A DNA stretch of 23,123 nucleotides from a virus. The stretch spans positions 1 to 23,123 of the IMG/VR virus record IMGVR_UViG_3300044701_000268; one strand, 5' to 3'. Shown piece by piece: positions 1-6,553 of this stretch. The notes beneath the pieces were generated by a model. It searched no databases, was not told the origin of the DNA, and saw only the letters and a program-made list of their open reading frames with translations. The translations under genes and the position numbers were made by a program. The stretch's first letter is position 1, and every line of letters begins with the position of its first letter.

Positions 1-254
1 GACACCGTGATGCCTTCATCTGGATCATCTCCAGCCACCATCATCAAGACGGTGTAGCTCGGGTGATGGCTTGTCTTTCCTTGCCAAACAACAAAGCATT
101 TGTCAAAAGGTGGTCGGTGCGTCATCACCGGGTCAAGGTCTGCCCGTTGCTTGTCCGTGAACGCCCCAGACAGGTCAAACCATTTAATGTCCACAATGTC
201 CACGCCAGCATCAGCCATCAGCTTCATAGAGTCACGAACAAGTTGAGTGGTCAT
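1..254 (-). CDS. Hypothetical early phage protein, C-terminus cut by window edge
   Basis: The minus-strand frame is open from an ATG at 254 to the left edge with no stop, giving 84 visible residues starting MTTQLVRDSMKLMADAGVDI. The start overlaps the stop of the upstream gene in an ATGA (251-254), the same coupling used by every neighbour, which supports it strongly. The protein is soluble-looking and mixed in charge, with a single Cys in KCFVVWQG. I do not recognise a family. It is the sixth gene of a leftward early operon of very small genes. Confidence 0.7.
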   Translation of the reverse strand, partial: MTTQLVRDSMKLMADAGVDIVDIKWFDLSGAFTDKQRADLDPVMTHRPPFDKCFVVWQGKTSHHPSYTVLMMVAGDDPDEGITV

Positions 255-553
255 GTGTTCTTCTCCTTGAGTTTGGCTTCGATGGCGTTGATGTAGTCGA
301 GCCAGCCTTGATAGTCCTCGCGGTCAAATAGCTGCCGCTTCTCTTCATCACTCAGACCAACCCATGTGCGCTGTGCTGGCTGTGGACGCTCATAAAGTGC
401 CACAGCACCTTCATCACTCTCAGCGCAATCAGTCCAGCCAAATGGTTCTGCTTTAAAGTAGCCAAAAGGCTCCTGCTGCGCTGGCTCATAGTCCAGCCCC
501 AACTCTCTGGCGTTCTCCGCCATCCGGTCGAGGGCTTCGTTGGCTTTGCTCAT
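251..553 (-). CDS. Hypothetical small phage protein (100 aa)
   Basis: Starts MSKANEALDRMAENARELGL; the ATG overlaps the previous stop as ATGA (550-553), so a start two codons upstream is less likely. The middle, with EPFGYFKAEPFGW and a following VALYERPQP, resembles a widespread small phage domain that carries a Pro-Phe/Tyr-rich segment and ends in a LYxRPQP-like tail. The C-terminal third (RTWVGLSDEEKRQLF to KLKEKNT) is charged and helical. No catalytic motif is visible. Function is unknown; position in an early operon of accessory genes suggests a host-takeover or regulatory role, which is inference only. Confidence 0.75.
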   Translation of the reverse strand: MSKANEALDRMAENARELGLDYEPAQQEPFGYFKAEPFGWTDCAESDEGAVALYERPQPAQRTWVGLSDEEKRQLFDREDYQGWLDYINAIEAKLKEKNT

Positions 554-660
554 AAACAACTCCTCAGTGTCAGCAGCCCCAGCATCAGCACAATGAATGC
601 CAGCGCCACCCAGATCAACTGCCCGTCAGCCGGGGTGGGCTTGTCTTCGTCTTCGTTCAT
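550..660 (-). CDS. Small single-pass membrane protein (36 aa)
   Basis: A 36-residue frame beginning MNEDEDKPTPADGQLIWVAL, with an acidic N-terminus followed by a hydrophobic helix (about residues 15-32) and a short CL end. Both ends are joined to neighbours by ATGA overlaps (657-660 upstream, 550-553 downstream), the main reason to accept so short a gene. The topology is probably N-out or N-in single pass; function unknown. Confidence 0.65.
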   Translation of the reverse strand: MNEDEDKPTPADGQLIWVALAFIVLMLGLLTLRSCL

Positions 661-872
661 TCTTCCCTCGCCTTCAGCATTAGATCAGCCATCGCGTACG
701 CCTTATTTGCCATATCTTGGATGTCTTCCGGTCTGTTGGCATAGAACGGCAACATAGACTGCATCGCCTGGGCCGCAAAGTAATCGCGCAGGGTCATGCC
801 CTTTTCAGGCTCACCCCAGCCATTGTGGAATGTGCTGGGAAAGGCTCTGTCGTTCGTATTCATCTCGCTCAT
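657..872 (-). CDS. Small conserved-type phage protein with TLRDYFAAQAM motif (71 aa)
   Basis: The start chosen is the ATG at 872, which forms an ATGA with the upstream stop; the same frame is open further upstream but lies inside that neighbour. The sequence has the NDRAFPS...GMTLRDYFAAQAM pattern followed by a helical KAYAMADLMLKAREE end, a combination I know from many small phage and prophage proteins of unknown function. It has no membrane segment or metal site. The conserved pattern supports a real gene; no function should be assigned. Confidence 0.8.
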   Translation of the reverse strand: MSEMNTNDRAFPSTFHNGWGEPEKGMTLRDYFAAQAMQSMLPFYANRPEDIQDMANKAYAMADLMLKAREE

Positions 873-1060
873 TTCAAGCACTCCCAGTATTTGTTGTTCC
901 ACACTGGTCTTCCACCAACTGCTACACACTCCGCACGGAAGGCGTTTTCGTTGCGCTCCCACTGAGCGTTTCCGGCTTTGACCATAGCAATGCCACCCAT
1001 AACCATAGCAACCACAACAGCCGCAGCGACACCCACAAAAATGGCTTGATTAATGCTCAT
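869..1060 (-). CDS. Small N-terminally anchored membrane protein (63 aa)
   Basis: Starts MSINQAIFVGVAAAVVVAMV. A strongly hydrophobic helix covers about residues 7-29, followed by a soluble tail with two cysteines (ECVAVGGRPVWNNKYWECLK region). The ATG at 1060 overlaps the previous stop as ATGA and has GGGGAG six bases upstream; the ATG at 1066 would sit directly on that ribosome site, so the internal start is preferred. The tail probably faces the periplasm if the helix acts as a signal anchor, where the two Cys could pair. Function unknown. Confidence 0.7.
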   Translation of the reverse strand: MSINQAIFVGVAAAVVVAMVMGGIAMVKAGNAQWERNENAFRAECVAVGGRPVWNNKYWECLK

Positions 1061-1221
1061 ACCCATCTCCCCGCTGCCTGCTCACGCAGCTTCTCCCTGG
1101 CCTGCGGCTGCGCCACCAGCCAGCGGTCGCCCAGATGCCTCACAGATTTCACCCACTGCTTTTGCAGATGGCGGCTCTGCGGGTAAAGGCTTCTCACTTT
1201 GATCAGTAACGTCGTGTTCAT
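1057..1221 (-). CDS. First gene of leftward early operon, small basic protein (54 aa)
   Basis: Starts MNTTLLIKVRSLYPQSRHLQ with GGAG six bases before the ATG at 1221. An open extension to 1251 exists but lacks a ribosome site and runs into the promoter. The protein is rich in Arg/Lys and Trp, so nucleic-acid binding is possible but unproven. It is the promoter-proximal gene of the operon and is followed by five genes with ATGA overlaps. Confidence 0.75.
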   Translation of the reverse strand: MNTTLLIKVRSLYPQSRHLQKQWVKSVRHLGDRWLVAQPQAREKLREQAAGRWV

Positions 1222-1245
1222 CGGTTTCTCCTGGTTAAATGGAAA

Positions 1246-1279
1246 TTGCACTTTAGCGCAAGTGGAGGTGATTTGTAAA
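1246..1279 (-). promoter_or_regulatory. Promoter of the leftward early operon
   Basis: On the minus strand TTTACA (1279-1274) is followed after exactly 17 bases by CTAAAGTGCAA (1256-1246). The same pair with the same spacing occurs before the plus-strand SSB gene at 10298-10331. It ends 24 bases before the start of the 54-aa gene. The -35 fits sigma70; the -10-like part (CTAAAG or TAAAGT) is poor, so an activator or a phage factor may be needed. Confidence 0.65.
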
Positions 1280-1468
1280 TAAGTTTTTAAGATTTTTTTA
1301 GATTGAGTGATGCAGGGTCATGAGGTGCAAATTTAAAAATTTTTTTTCAGGGATGCTAGGGATGTAGGTTTGACGCAGCAGCAGCCGCCCCCGCTGCGCG
1401 GCCCGATGGGGGGGGCGCGGCGGCCAGTCGGCTGGCGCTGGCCGACATGTCCACAGGGTTTTGTCCAC

Positions 1469-1535
1469 AGTTATCCACAGATTCCTGTGGATAACTCAAA
1501 AGCTACGCAAAACGTATCCATAAATCTGTGGATAA
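1469..1535. repeat. DnaA-box cluster with perfect inverted pair
   Basis: Perfect DnaA boxes are at 1471-1479 (TTATCCACA) and, in reverse, at 1486-1494 and 1527-1535 (TGTGGATAA). The first two form a perfect inverted repeat with 12-base arms (AGTTATCCACAG at 1469-1480 and CTGTGGATAACT at 1485-1496) around a 4-base loop ATTC. Two partial copies (TGTCCACAG) lie just to the left at 1449-1457 and 1463-1470. Confidence 0.8.
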
Positions 1536-1577
1536 GTCAAAGACGACTTTACATAATGGACGTTGTAGGAAGTACTG

Positions 1578-2060
1578 TCAGTCTTCGGTATGCGTAATGC
1601 TGCGTTTGCGCAGTGCATCGAGCGCCATGCTGCCCAGGTCGATGTTGACCAGCGGCTGCTGCTTGTCAGAGAACTCCTCAGACAGTTTGGAAGCCAGCCA
1701 GGCTCGTCTGTCGCAGCGTAGCTTGGCAAGCTGCACCTCTTGGATGGTCGCGGCATCTGCGATGTCAATCGTCTGCTCGGCTAAACTCTGCCCTGCACGC
1801 ACCCGCGCACGCGCGTAAGCAGCCATGCGCTCCTCGCCGCCTCTCTCGACCCATCGGTCAAATGTCGTGTTCCCGATCCCCAATACCTTGCACAGTGCGG
1901 AGATGGTGCCGCCGGATGCAATGAATTCGATGACGGCATCCTCGCCCCCGAATGCGTGAATCGCTTTGTTAGCCAAGCTGACCTCGGCCTTTTTCTTTTG
2001 TGCGGCTGCGATGTTGGCTGCGCCTTGGTCAGCAATCTCGGCCAATGAGTTTCTCGCCAT
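1578..2060 (-). CDS. Terminase small subunit-like protein (Sf6-type)
   Basis: Start at 2060 is fixed by AAGGAG eight bases upstream. The 160-residue length is usual for small terminases. Residues 38-75 look like a helix-turn-helix (AVIEFIASGGTISALCKVLG, then TTFDRWV). The second half has the pattern EQTIDIADAATIQEVQLAKL followed by CDRRAWLASKL, close to the Sf6-type family, in which the N-terminal domain binds the packaging site and the ring-forming core regulates the large subunit. It overlaps the end of the VRR-NUC gene by 32 bp. No large terminase gene is adjacent, which is unusual; a transcription regulator with a similar HTH is the alternative. Confidence 0.7.
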   Translation of the reverse strand: MARNSLAEIADQGAANIAAAQKKKAEVSLANKAIHAFGGEDAVIEFIASGGTISALCKVLGIGNTTFDRWVERGGEERMAAYARARVRAGQSLAEQTIDIADAATIQEVQLAKLRCDRRAWLASKLSEEFSDKQQPLVNIDLGSMALDALRKRSITHTED

Positions 2061-2412
2061 TCAAGTACTCCTTAATAATTTCAAACCCTTCCGCTGCCGA
2101 TCTGGCGACCGTGCAGAGGTATCCCCTGTTGTTTAATTGCAACTGCAAAGCCTTCTGCTCTTTGCTCTGCTGCCCTGTGGCCGTCTTCATCTCCACAAAC
2201 AGCCCGTGGAACCCTCCACAAGCCTCTAGGACGCACAGATCAGGCATTCCAGCCAGTACCCCCTCACCATGCAGCCTAACGCGCTCTGAGGCCGTTCTAT
2301 CGCCTCCATTCGGTATCGCCGCAATGATGGCATCCGGATAAAACGCTCTGACCCGCTGCACCAGTTTGACCTGCTCAGTGTGTTCGATGCTCTTTCTCAG
2401 TCTTGCCACCAT
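2029..2412 (-). CDS. VRR-NUC family nuclease
   Basis: VRR-NUC proteins are PD-(D/E)XK nucleases, small stand-alone versions of which are structure-specific or resolvase-like and common in phage replication modules. With the start at ATG 2412 the protein has 127 residues. Visible are IPNGGDR and GVLAGMPDL (Asp58), then FVEMK (Glu74, Lys76) and the following Gln-rich helix, the full catalytic arrangement. The chosen start overlaps the upstream gene by 16 bp; the frame is open further but that segment is out-of-frame coding of the neighbour. It probably processes branched DNA made in replication or packaging. Confidence 0.85.
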   Translation of the reverse strand: MVARLRKSIEHTEQVKLVQRVRAFYPDAIIAAIPNGGDRTASERVRLHGEGVLAGMPDLCVLEACGGFHGLFVEMKTATGQQSKEQKALQLQLNNRGYLCTVARSAAEGFEIIKEYLNGEKLIGRDC

Positions 2413-2744
2413 GCATCGGATTCTACCGACGCTGGCTGGGCTGTTGCCTTGCAATACAAATGGCAGCGGTGCTTGAGATCCATGGGCATTGTGGCCATGC
2501 CAGTTGCTTGGCACTGCCATTCCTTCCATGTCACTGTCGCCCAGCCGTTCCTGACCTTGGCGCTGTCAAACATCCATTGCAGCGGCACTGCGTTGACCTT
2601 GCGGTGCTTTTCCATCTGCGCCGCTGGCATCGACTGCCTGCAATCCACGTTTACCGCATTAGCGCAGTTTTGGCACAAAACGCGGTCATCCTCGACCCAT
2701 TTTGCAGCCTGTGGATAACCTGTGGATAACTCTGAAATCATCAT
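2397..2744 (-). CDS. Cys-rich putative zinc-binding phage protein (115 aa)
   Basis: Starts at ATG 2744 (or the adjacent ATG 2741) with AGGGG about eight bases upstream. Cysteines occur as CQNC (24-27), Cys35, Cys78 and RCHLYC (94-98), an arrangement suited to one or two zinc sites. The segment MPMDLKHRC is a pattern I recognise from small phage proteins of unknown role. Codons 5-12 are built from two tandem DnaA boxes, so the 5' end of the gene is also part of the candidate origin. It sits between the origin and the VRR-NUC gene. No activity can be assigned. Confidence 0.7.
   Translation of the reverse strand: MMISELSTGYPQAAKWVEDDRVLCQNCANAVNVDCRQSMPAAQMEKHRKVNAVPLQWMFDSAKVRNGWATVTWKEWQCQATGMATMPMDLKHRCHLYCKATAQPASVESDAWWQD
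2709..2730 (-). repeat. Tandem DnaA boxes, period 11
   Basis: CTGTGGATAAC occurs twice in direct tandem (2709-2719 and 2720-2730). On the minus strand these are TTATCCACA boxes and they encode part of the N-terminus (STGYPQ) of the Cys-rich protein. Confidence 0.8.
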
Positions 2745-2784
2745 CAATTTACCCCTTAAAAATCTGTATACCTTATGAGTATTC

Positions 2785-2965
2785 CTAATCCGGTAGACCC
2801 CAAAGGAATTTACCGCCTTACCGGATTAGCCCCAGAACCATGCATTTGTCCGAGACTGGCCTGTGGATAAGTGGGGCAAATAGCCCCCACTTCATCCCCA
2901 GACCCAGCCATTGTCTAATCCGGTATACCGCATTACTACCGCATTACTACCGGATTACCGGATTA
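2785..2965. repeat. Iterons, consensus TACCG(G/C)ATTA
   Basis: Copies: 2786-2795 (reverse), 2811-2820 (variant TACCGCCTTA), 2819-2828, 2916-2925 (reverse), 2926-2935, 2937-2946, 2948-2957 and 2956-2965. The copies at 2926, 2937 and 2948 are spaced by 11 bases, and the last follows after 8. Reverse copy 2916-2925 and forward copy 2926-2935 abut to form the palindrome GGTATACC. Confidence 0.85.
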
Positions 2966-5107
2966 GCCCAACTGCACCCAACCACTGGCACTTGGTGCAA
3001 CCCCAAACCGCTGGAATATGGCGGAGCCAACAGCCTTTCTGGCGTAGGACTGGTCGGCCTGCGGCACCGCCTGATAGACCTCTGCCCACTCCAATTGGTA
3101 GGCATTGGCGAGTTCTTTTGGCACGTTTGGGCGACCTGGCCCTTTACGCATGATGACGTTGCGGTGCTGGTTGATCAGGGTCTGGATGAAGTTGCAGGCG
3201 GCATCGGCGGCATCAGTGATCTGCTGCTGGCGCTTGTCCTCTTGTTTAGAGGCGTTGAGTTGTTTGCGGTCTGCCTCACTGGAGGCCATCGGGATGGCGA
3301 TGCGGCACAGCATGGTCTGCGGCTCGCCGTACTGGTCGATCACGATTTCAGGGAATAGCTGACTGTCGAACCTGATTTCCCTGAAATCCGGCTCGTAGCG
3401 GGTTTTGGTCAGTTTCATGTAGCGGGTGTTGTCCTCGTCCATGAACAGGATGCCAGTCAGGGTGGCATCACCTGTGAAGGCACTGGCGCCACGGGCCATG
3501 GCATCTGAGTCTTGGCGGGAGATGGTCTTGTTGGTGTGGGTCAGGATGGAGATGGGCGTGTGCAGTTGGACGTAGATGGTCTGCTTGAGGGCTGCGAGGT
3601 AGCTGCCGACCTCGGAGTTGTCGTTCTCATTGTCAATGGCCATGGTGCTGTTGGCCGTGTCCAAGACCAGATGTGGACGGATGTTGTTGACCGTGTGGCG
3701 CATGACGTTGTGGGCCAGGGTCAAGAGGTCTTTGACATCCGAGCGCTTGGCGTCGATGACCACGAACCAGTTGAGCAATTCCATGGGGTCGATGTGAAAG
3801 TGCTTGGAATAGGCAAACAGGGTGCGGGTGATCTGGTCTGAGTCCTCTGTGACGAATATGGTCTTTCGGCGGGTTTTGGAAGTCAGTGGTGCATCACCAA
3901 TCTGAAACCCTGCCATGACCATGCAGGTGGCGATCATGGCGGTGGTCTTGCCCACTCCTGGCTGCCCTGCCAAGACAAAGAAGGAATGCGCCCAAAAGCC
4001 TTGGATCAGGTAGTCGATGGGCTTGAGGCTGCTGATGTCGAGCGTGAGTTCTGGCCAGCCTTGCAGGGCGTTCAATGGCAGTGGCTCATCCGGTGAGCCT
4101 GTCGCAACAGGTACTGGATTCAATATGTTTTGGAAGTCTTCCACGGCTGATTTGCGCTCAGTGGCTTTGGTGGGGGACTCCCAGCCGTTCTGTTTGGCCG
4201 TGTGAAACAGCGTGCCGAGGGTCACGCCTTTGCCTTGGTGAAAGGACTTCCAGTGGGTGTCGATGTCCTTGTCGCCTGCGTACTTGGAGCCAGATGATGA
4301 CCACTGCTGCCACAGGTCTTTGCCTTGGCCGCCAAAAGCCGTGTGGAGCGCTTGGCCCAGTTCAATCCACTGCGGATATTCAATATCAGGGCTGATGAAC
4401 TGGAGTGCATTGGCCGCACGGGCGTAATCGTCTTGAGGCTTGAGGATGGGGCTGAAGTCGATGGGGGCTTGAGGTGTGGGTGCTGGCTGATTCAGTTGGT
4501 GCTGCTCGATGATGCCCCACTCGGACAGCAAGGCATGCAGGTCATCCACCTCGATCAGGTCGCCCGTGAGTTGGCTGCCACTGAGCAGCACTGACTTGCC
4601 TGCGCTGTTGTCGAGGCCAAAGACCTCGACCTCTTGGCCTGCTGCCAGCTTGTACTTGGGCAGGATGTTCTCGGCCGTTTTGGCGAGCAAGAAGATGTGG
4701 CGGCCTTTGCCGGAGACTGAAATCTCGGTCAGGGCTTGGTTGGCCTTGACCCACCGAGCCATCTTGGTGATGGCCATGTTGGTGGTGGTCTGGCTGTGCT
4801 TGAGGTCAACATCCAGCACCACCAAGTGGCCCTTGCCTGGGATGGCTGCGGCCTTTTGTAGCACCAGGCCGAAATACTGGCCGTGAGGCATGGCCTCCAT
4901 GGCCCAAACGTCTTCGGTGGTGAACAGGTTATCGGCTGGGGTATCACGGGCCACACCCATGGAGCCGTCACGTTTGTGGGGGATCTTCTTGGAGCCGTCA
5001 AGGCTGAAGGTGCAGAAGCTAGCAGCTTGGTAGGCGTTGCCTAGCTTGAGAGCAATGGCTTGGGACTGGTCGAATGTTGATCGGTGTTGATCAGGTAAAA
5101 TACTCAT
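2963..5107 (-). CDS. Replicative primase-helicase (AEP primase, PriCT-2, RecA-type ATPase)
   Basis: A 714-residue protein starting MSILPDQHRSTF; the start at 5107 has AGGAG nine bases upstream, and the longer frame to 5161 crosses a hairpin. The N-terminal part has the archaeo-eukaryotic primase signature: HLVVLDVDL (Asp99, Asp101), SVSGKGRH (131-137) and EVEVFG. Residues about 235-305 match the PriCT-2 linker (WIELGQALHTAFGG to DTHWKSFH). The C-terminal part is a RepA/AAA_25-like ATPase with Walker A GQPGVGKT (381-388) and Walker B-like HLVLDTANS. Such proteins synthesise primers and unwind DNA at the fork, and some bind origin iterons. The iteron array lies immediately after its stop. Confidence 0.85.
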   Translation of the reverse strand: MSILPDQHRSTFDQSQAIALKLGNAYQAASFCTFSLDGSKKIPHKRDGSMGVARDTPADNLFTTEDVWAMEAMPHGQYFGLVLQKAAAIPGKGHLVVLDVDLKHSQTTTNMAITKMARWVKANQALTEISVSGKGRHIFLLAKTAENILPKYKLAAGQEVEVFGLDNSAGKSVLLSGSQLTGDLIEVDDLHALLSEWGIIEQHQLNQPAPTPQAPIDFSPILKPQDDYARAANALQFISPDIEYPQWIELGQALHTAFGGQGKDLWQQWSSSGSKYAGDKDIDTHWKSFHQGKGVTLGTLFHTAKQNGWESPTKATERKSAVEDFQNILNPVPVATGSPDEPLPLNALQGWPELTLDISSLKPIDYLIQGFWAHSFFVLAGQPGVGKTTAMIATCMVMAGFQIGDAPLTSKTRRKTIFVTEDSDQITRTLFAYSKHFHIDPMELLNWFVVIDAKRSDVKDLLTLAHNVMRHTVNNIRPHLVLDTANSTMAIDNENDNSEVGSYLAALKQTIYVQLHTPISILTHTNKTISRQDSDAMARGASAFTGDATLTGILFMDEDNTRYMKLTKTRYEPDFREIRFDSQLFPEIVIDQYGEPQTMLCRIAIPMASSEADRKQLNASKQEDKRQQQITDAADAACNFIQTLINQHRNVIMRKGPGRPNVPKELANAYQLEWAEVYQAVPQADQSYARKAVGSAIFQRFGVAPSASGWVQLG

Positions 5108-5140
5108 CGCAAACTTCTCCTTGATTTTCTTTGCAAATTC

Positions 5141-5177
5141 CCCCGGCATGATTCGCGTCATGCCGGGGTTTTCTTTT
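5141..5177 (+). terminator. Intrinsic terminator-like hairpin facing the plus direction
   Basis: Perfect 11-base arms CCCCGGCATGA (5141-5151) and TCATGCCGGGG (5158-5168) around TTCGCG, followed by TTTTCTTTT (5169-5177). The T-run exists only in the plus orientation, while the genes on both sides read leftward. It lies in the 84-base gap between the C5 methyltransferase and the primase-helicase. Confidence 0.7.
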
Positions 5178-5191
5178 GGGGAATGGGGATT

Positions 5192-6553
5192 CTAGTCTTG
5201 GGGTTTGAGATGGTCAGCAATTCTTTGACCGATCCACCTGACGTTTGGCACAGCCCATGAGTTGCCCAGCGCCTTGTAGCGTGGGCCGTCTGGCGCTTCT
5301 GGCTTTTTACGCCAAGGGATGTTGGTGTAGTTGTCAGGGAAGCCTTGCAAGCGTTCGCATTCGACAGGTGTCAGGCGGCGCACTTGCATACCTACTAAAT
5401 GTGACGCAGCCTTTTTTTCATCGTTGTAATCAAACCCAAATCCAGCGGTAATTGTTTGTGCGGTTTCTGCAAAAGTCATCGGCTGCATGAGAACATTCTC
5501 CCCGCCATTGTTACGGCCTTGGGCAAAGGCAATGTCCGACACGCATGGGTCTTGTGTGCCGTGGACAACCATTGGCTGCGCCACCAGATCAGTGGCATCT
5601 TTGTAGTCTCTGGCCTTCATGGCGCTCGCCGTGCCATCAATTGAATACTCACCAAAGGCCACCATGCGTGCGGCCACTGGCTGCGGCGCAAGATACGCAC
5701 CACGCTGGCTAAAGATTTCTTGATTGCTAGAGCCGACACCGCCGCTGCCTTTGGCTGATTGGTTCAGGGTTGGGTGTGGGTAGTCTCCATCCCAATGGCT
5801 GCGACTGACAACCATTGCCTCTGCTTCTATTCTTTCGTTGCCTGTGCGACTGACCGCAGCGCCTGTTCTAGCGCCACTGGCAACTGCTTGCCCCTTTTCT
5901 CTGCTCGGCGCAGTATCCCTGCGCACGCCGTCGAACTCAAAAAGAACCGCTGCGGGATCAAAGTCTGCTCTAGCACTTGCGACAACGAACACACGGCGGC
6001 GTCGTTGGGCCACTCCGAAATATTGGGCGTCGAGGACTCGCCACGCGACTGCTCTTTGGGGGCCATACACACAACCAGCGTTTGTCCATTTCTCCCCTGA
6101 CGGGATGATCGGCTCATCTTCCCCGGCAAGTGCTCCAAGAAAGCAGCCGAATGCGTTGTCTTTGGTGGAGAGGACTCCGGGGACGTTTTCCCAGAAGATG
6201 ATTGCTGGAGAAGCTGATCGAACAGTTCGAACATGGTCAATTGCATTTGCGATACCTACAAAAGTGAGGGAAAGATTGCCCCTTGCGTCATCAAGGGAGT
6301 TGCGCAGGCCAGCCACTGAAAAGGCTTGGCAGGGTGTGCCACCGCAAAACAGGTCAGGCGCTTCGACCTCACCAGACAGGATGCGTTCAGGCAGTGTGGT
6401 CATGTCCCCAAGGTTGGGGACATCGGGGTAGTGGTGAGCCAGCACCGCTGACGGGAATGGCTCAATCTCTGACAGCCATGCGGCCTTCCAGCCCAGTGGT
6501 TGCCATGCGACAGATGCGGCCTCAATGCCGGAACAAACTGATCCGAATCTCAT
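5192..6553 (-). CDS. dcm: DNA (cytosine-5) methyltransferase
   Basis: Transfers a methyl group from SAM to C5 of cytosine in DNA, probably protecting phage DNA from host restriction. Motifs appear in the classical order: I, FGSVCSGIEAA (3-13); IV, FCGGTPCQAFS with catalytic Cys75; VI, WENVPGV (Glu122); VIII, QRRRRVFVV (183-191); IX, RRLTPVECERLQGFP; X, GNSWAVPNV near the C-terminus. The stretch of about 190-390 between VIII and IX is the target-recognition region and carries Ser/Gly-rich segments. At 453 residues it is normal length or slightly long. Its ATG overlaps the stop of the DUF2800 nuclease (6550-6553). No partner endonuclease is seen, so it looks like an orphan modification enzyme. 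Confidence 0.92.
   Translation of the reverse strand: MRFGSVCSGIEAASVAWQPLGWKAAWLSEIEPFPSAVLAHHYPDVPNLGDMTTLPERILSGEVEAPDLFCGGTPCQAFSVAGLRNSLDDARGNLSLTFVGIANAIDHVRTVRSASPAIIFWENVPGVLSTKDNAFGCFLGALAGEDEPIIPSGEKWTNAGCVYGPQRAVAWRVLDAQYFGVAQRRRRVFVVASARADFDPAAVLFEFDGVRRDTAPSREKGQAVASGARTGAAVSRTGNERIEAEAMVVSRSHWDGDYPHPTLNQSAKGSGGVGSSNQEIFSQRGAYLAPQPVAARMVAFGEYSIDGTASAMKARDYKDATDLVAQPMVVHGTQDPCVSDIAFAQGRNNGGENVLMQPMTFAETAQTITAGFGFDYNDEKKAASHLVGMQVRRLTPVECERLQGFPDNYTNIPWRKKPEAPDGPRYKALGNSWAVPNVRWIGQRIADHLKPQD

Larger units (their letters stand above)
1222..1577. other. Non-coding region: promoter, AT-rich tract, GC-rich block, DnaA boxes
   Basis: No credible gene lies in these 356 bases. From left to right it holds the early leader and promoter (1222-1279), a very AT-rich stretch with A and T runs (about 1276-1346), a GC-rich block with G and C runs (about 1371-1446), and a DnaA-box cluster (1469-1535). 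The combination of an AT-rich unwinding-type stretch with DnaA boxes resembles a bacterial-type origin. A plus-strand frame across it (from 1370) is low complexity and is not believed. Confidence 0.7.
2709..2966. other. Candidate replication origin: iterons plus DnaA boxes
   Basis: Three perfect DnaA boxes in one orientation (2710-2718, 2721-2729, 2862-2870) surround and accompany repeats of a 10-base element, consensus TACCGGATTA. The region lies immediately downstream of the primase-helicase stop and is otherwise non-coding from 2745 to 2962. Repeat spacing of 11 bp, one helical turn, is typical of initiator-binding iterons in plasmid and satellite-phage origins. Origin function is inferred from this layout. 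Confidence 0.7.

Noticed and set aside
1427-1446. GTCGGC/GCCGAC hairpin as terminator of the terminase gene
   Set aside because: No T-run follows on the minus strand and the stem is short, so the evidence is too weak to list it.
1370-1597. Plus-strand frame across the gene-free gap
   Set aside because: It starts in a GC-rich low-complexity stretch and runs through DnaA boxes; no ribosome site and no protein-like pattern.
2785-2965. CRISPR-like array
   Set aside because: Repeats are only 10 bases, abut or overlap, and occur in both orientations, which fits iterons and not a CRISPR array.
5108-5161. N-terminal extension of the primase-helicase
   Set aside because: It crosses the hairpin at 5141-5168, and the ATG at 5107 has a clear AGGAG upstream.
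5838-6431. Long plus-strand frame of about 197 codons
   Set aside because: It lies entirely opposite the C5 methyltransferase, has no ribosome site, and its translation has no family-like pattern.
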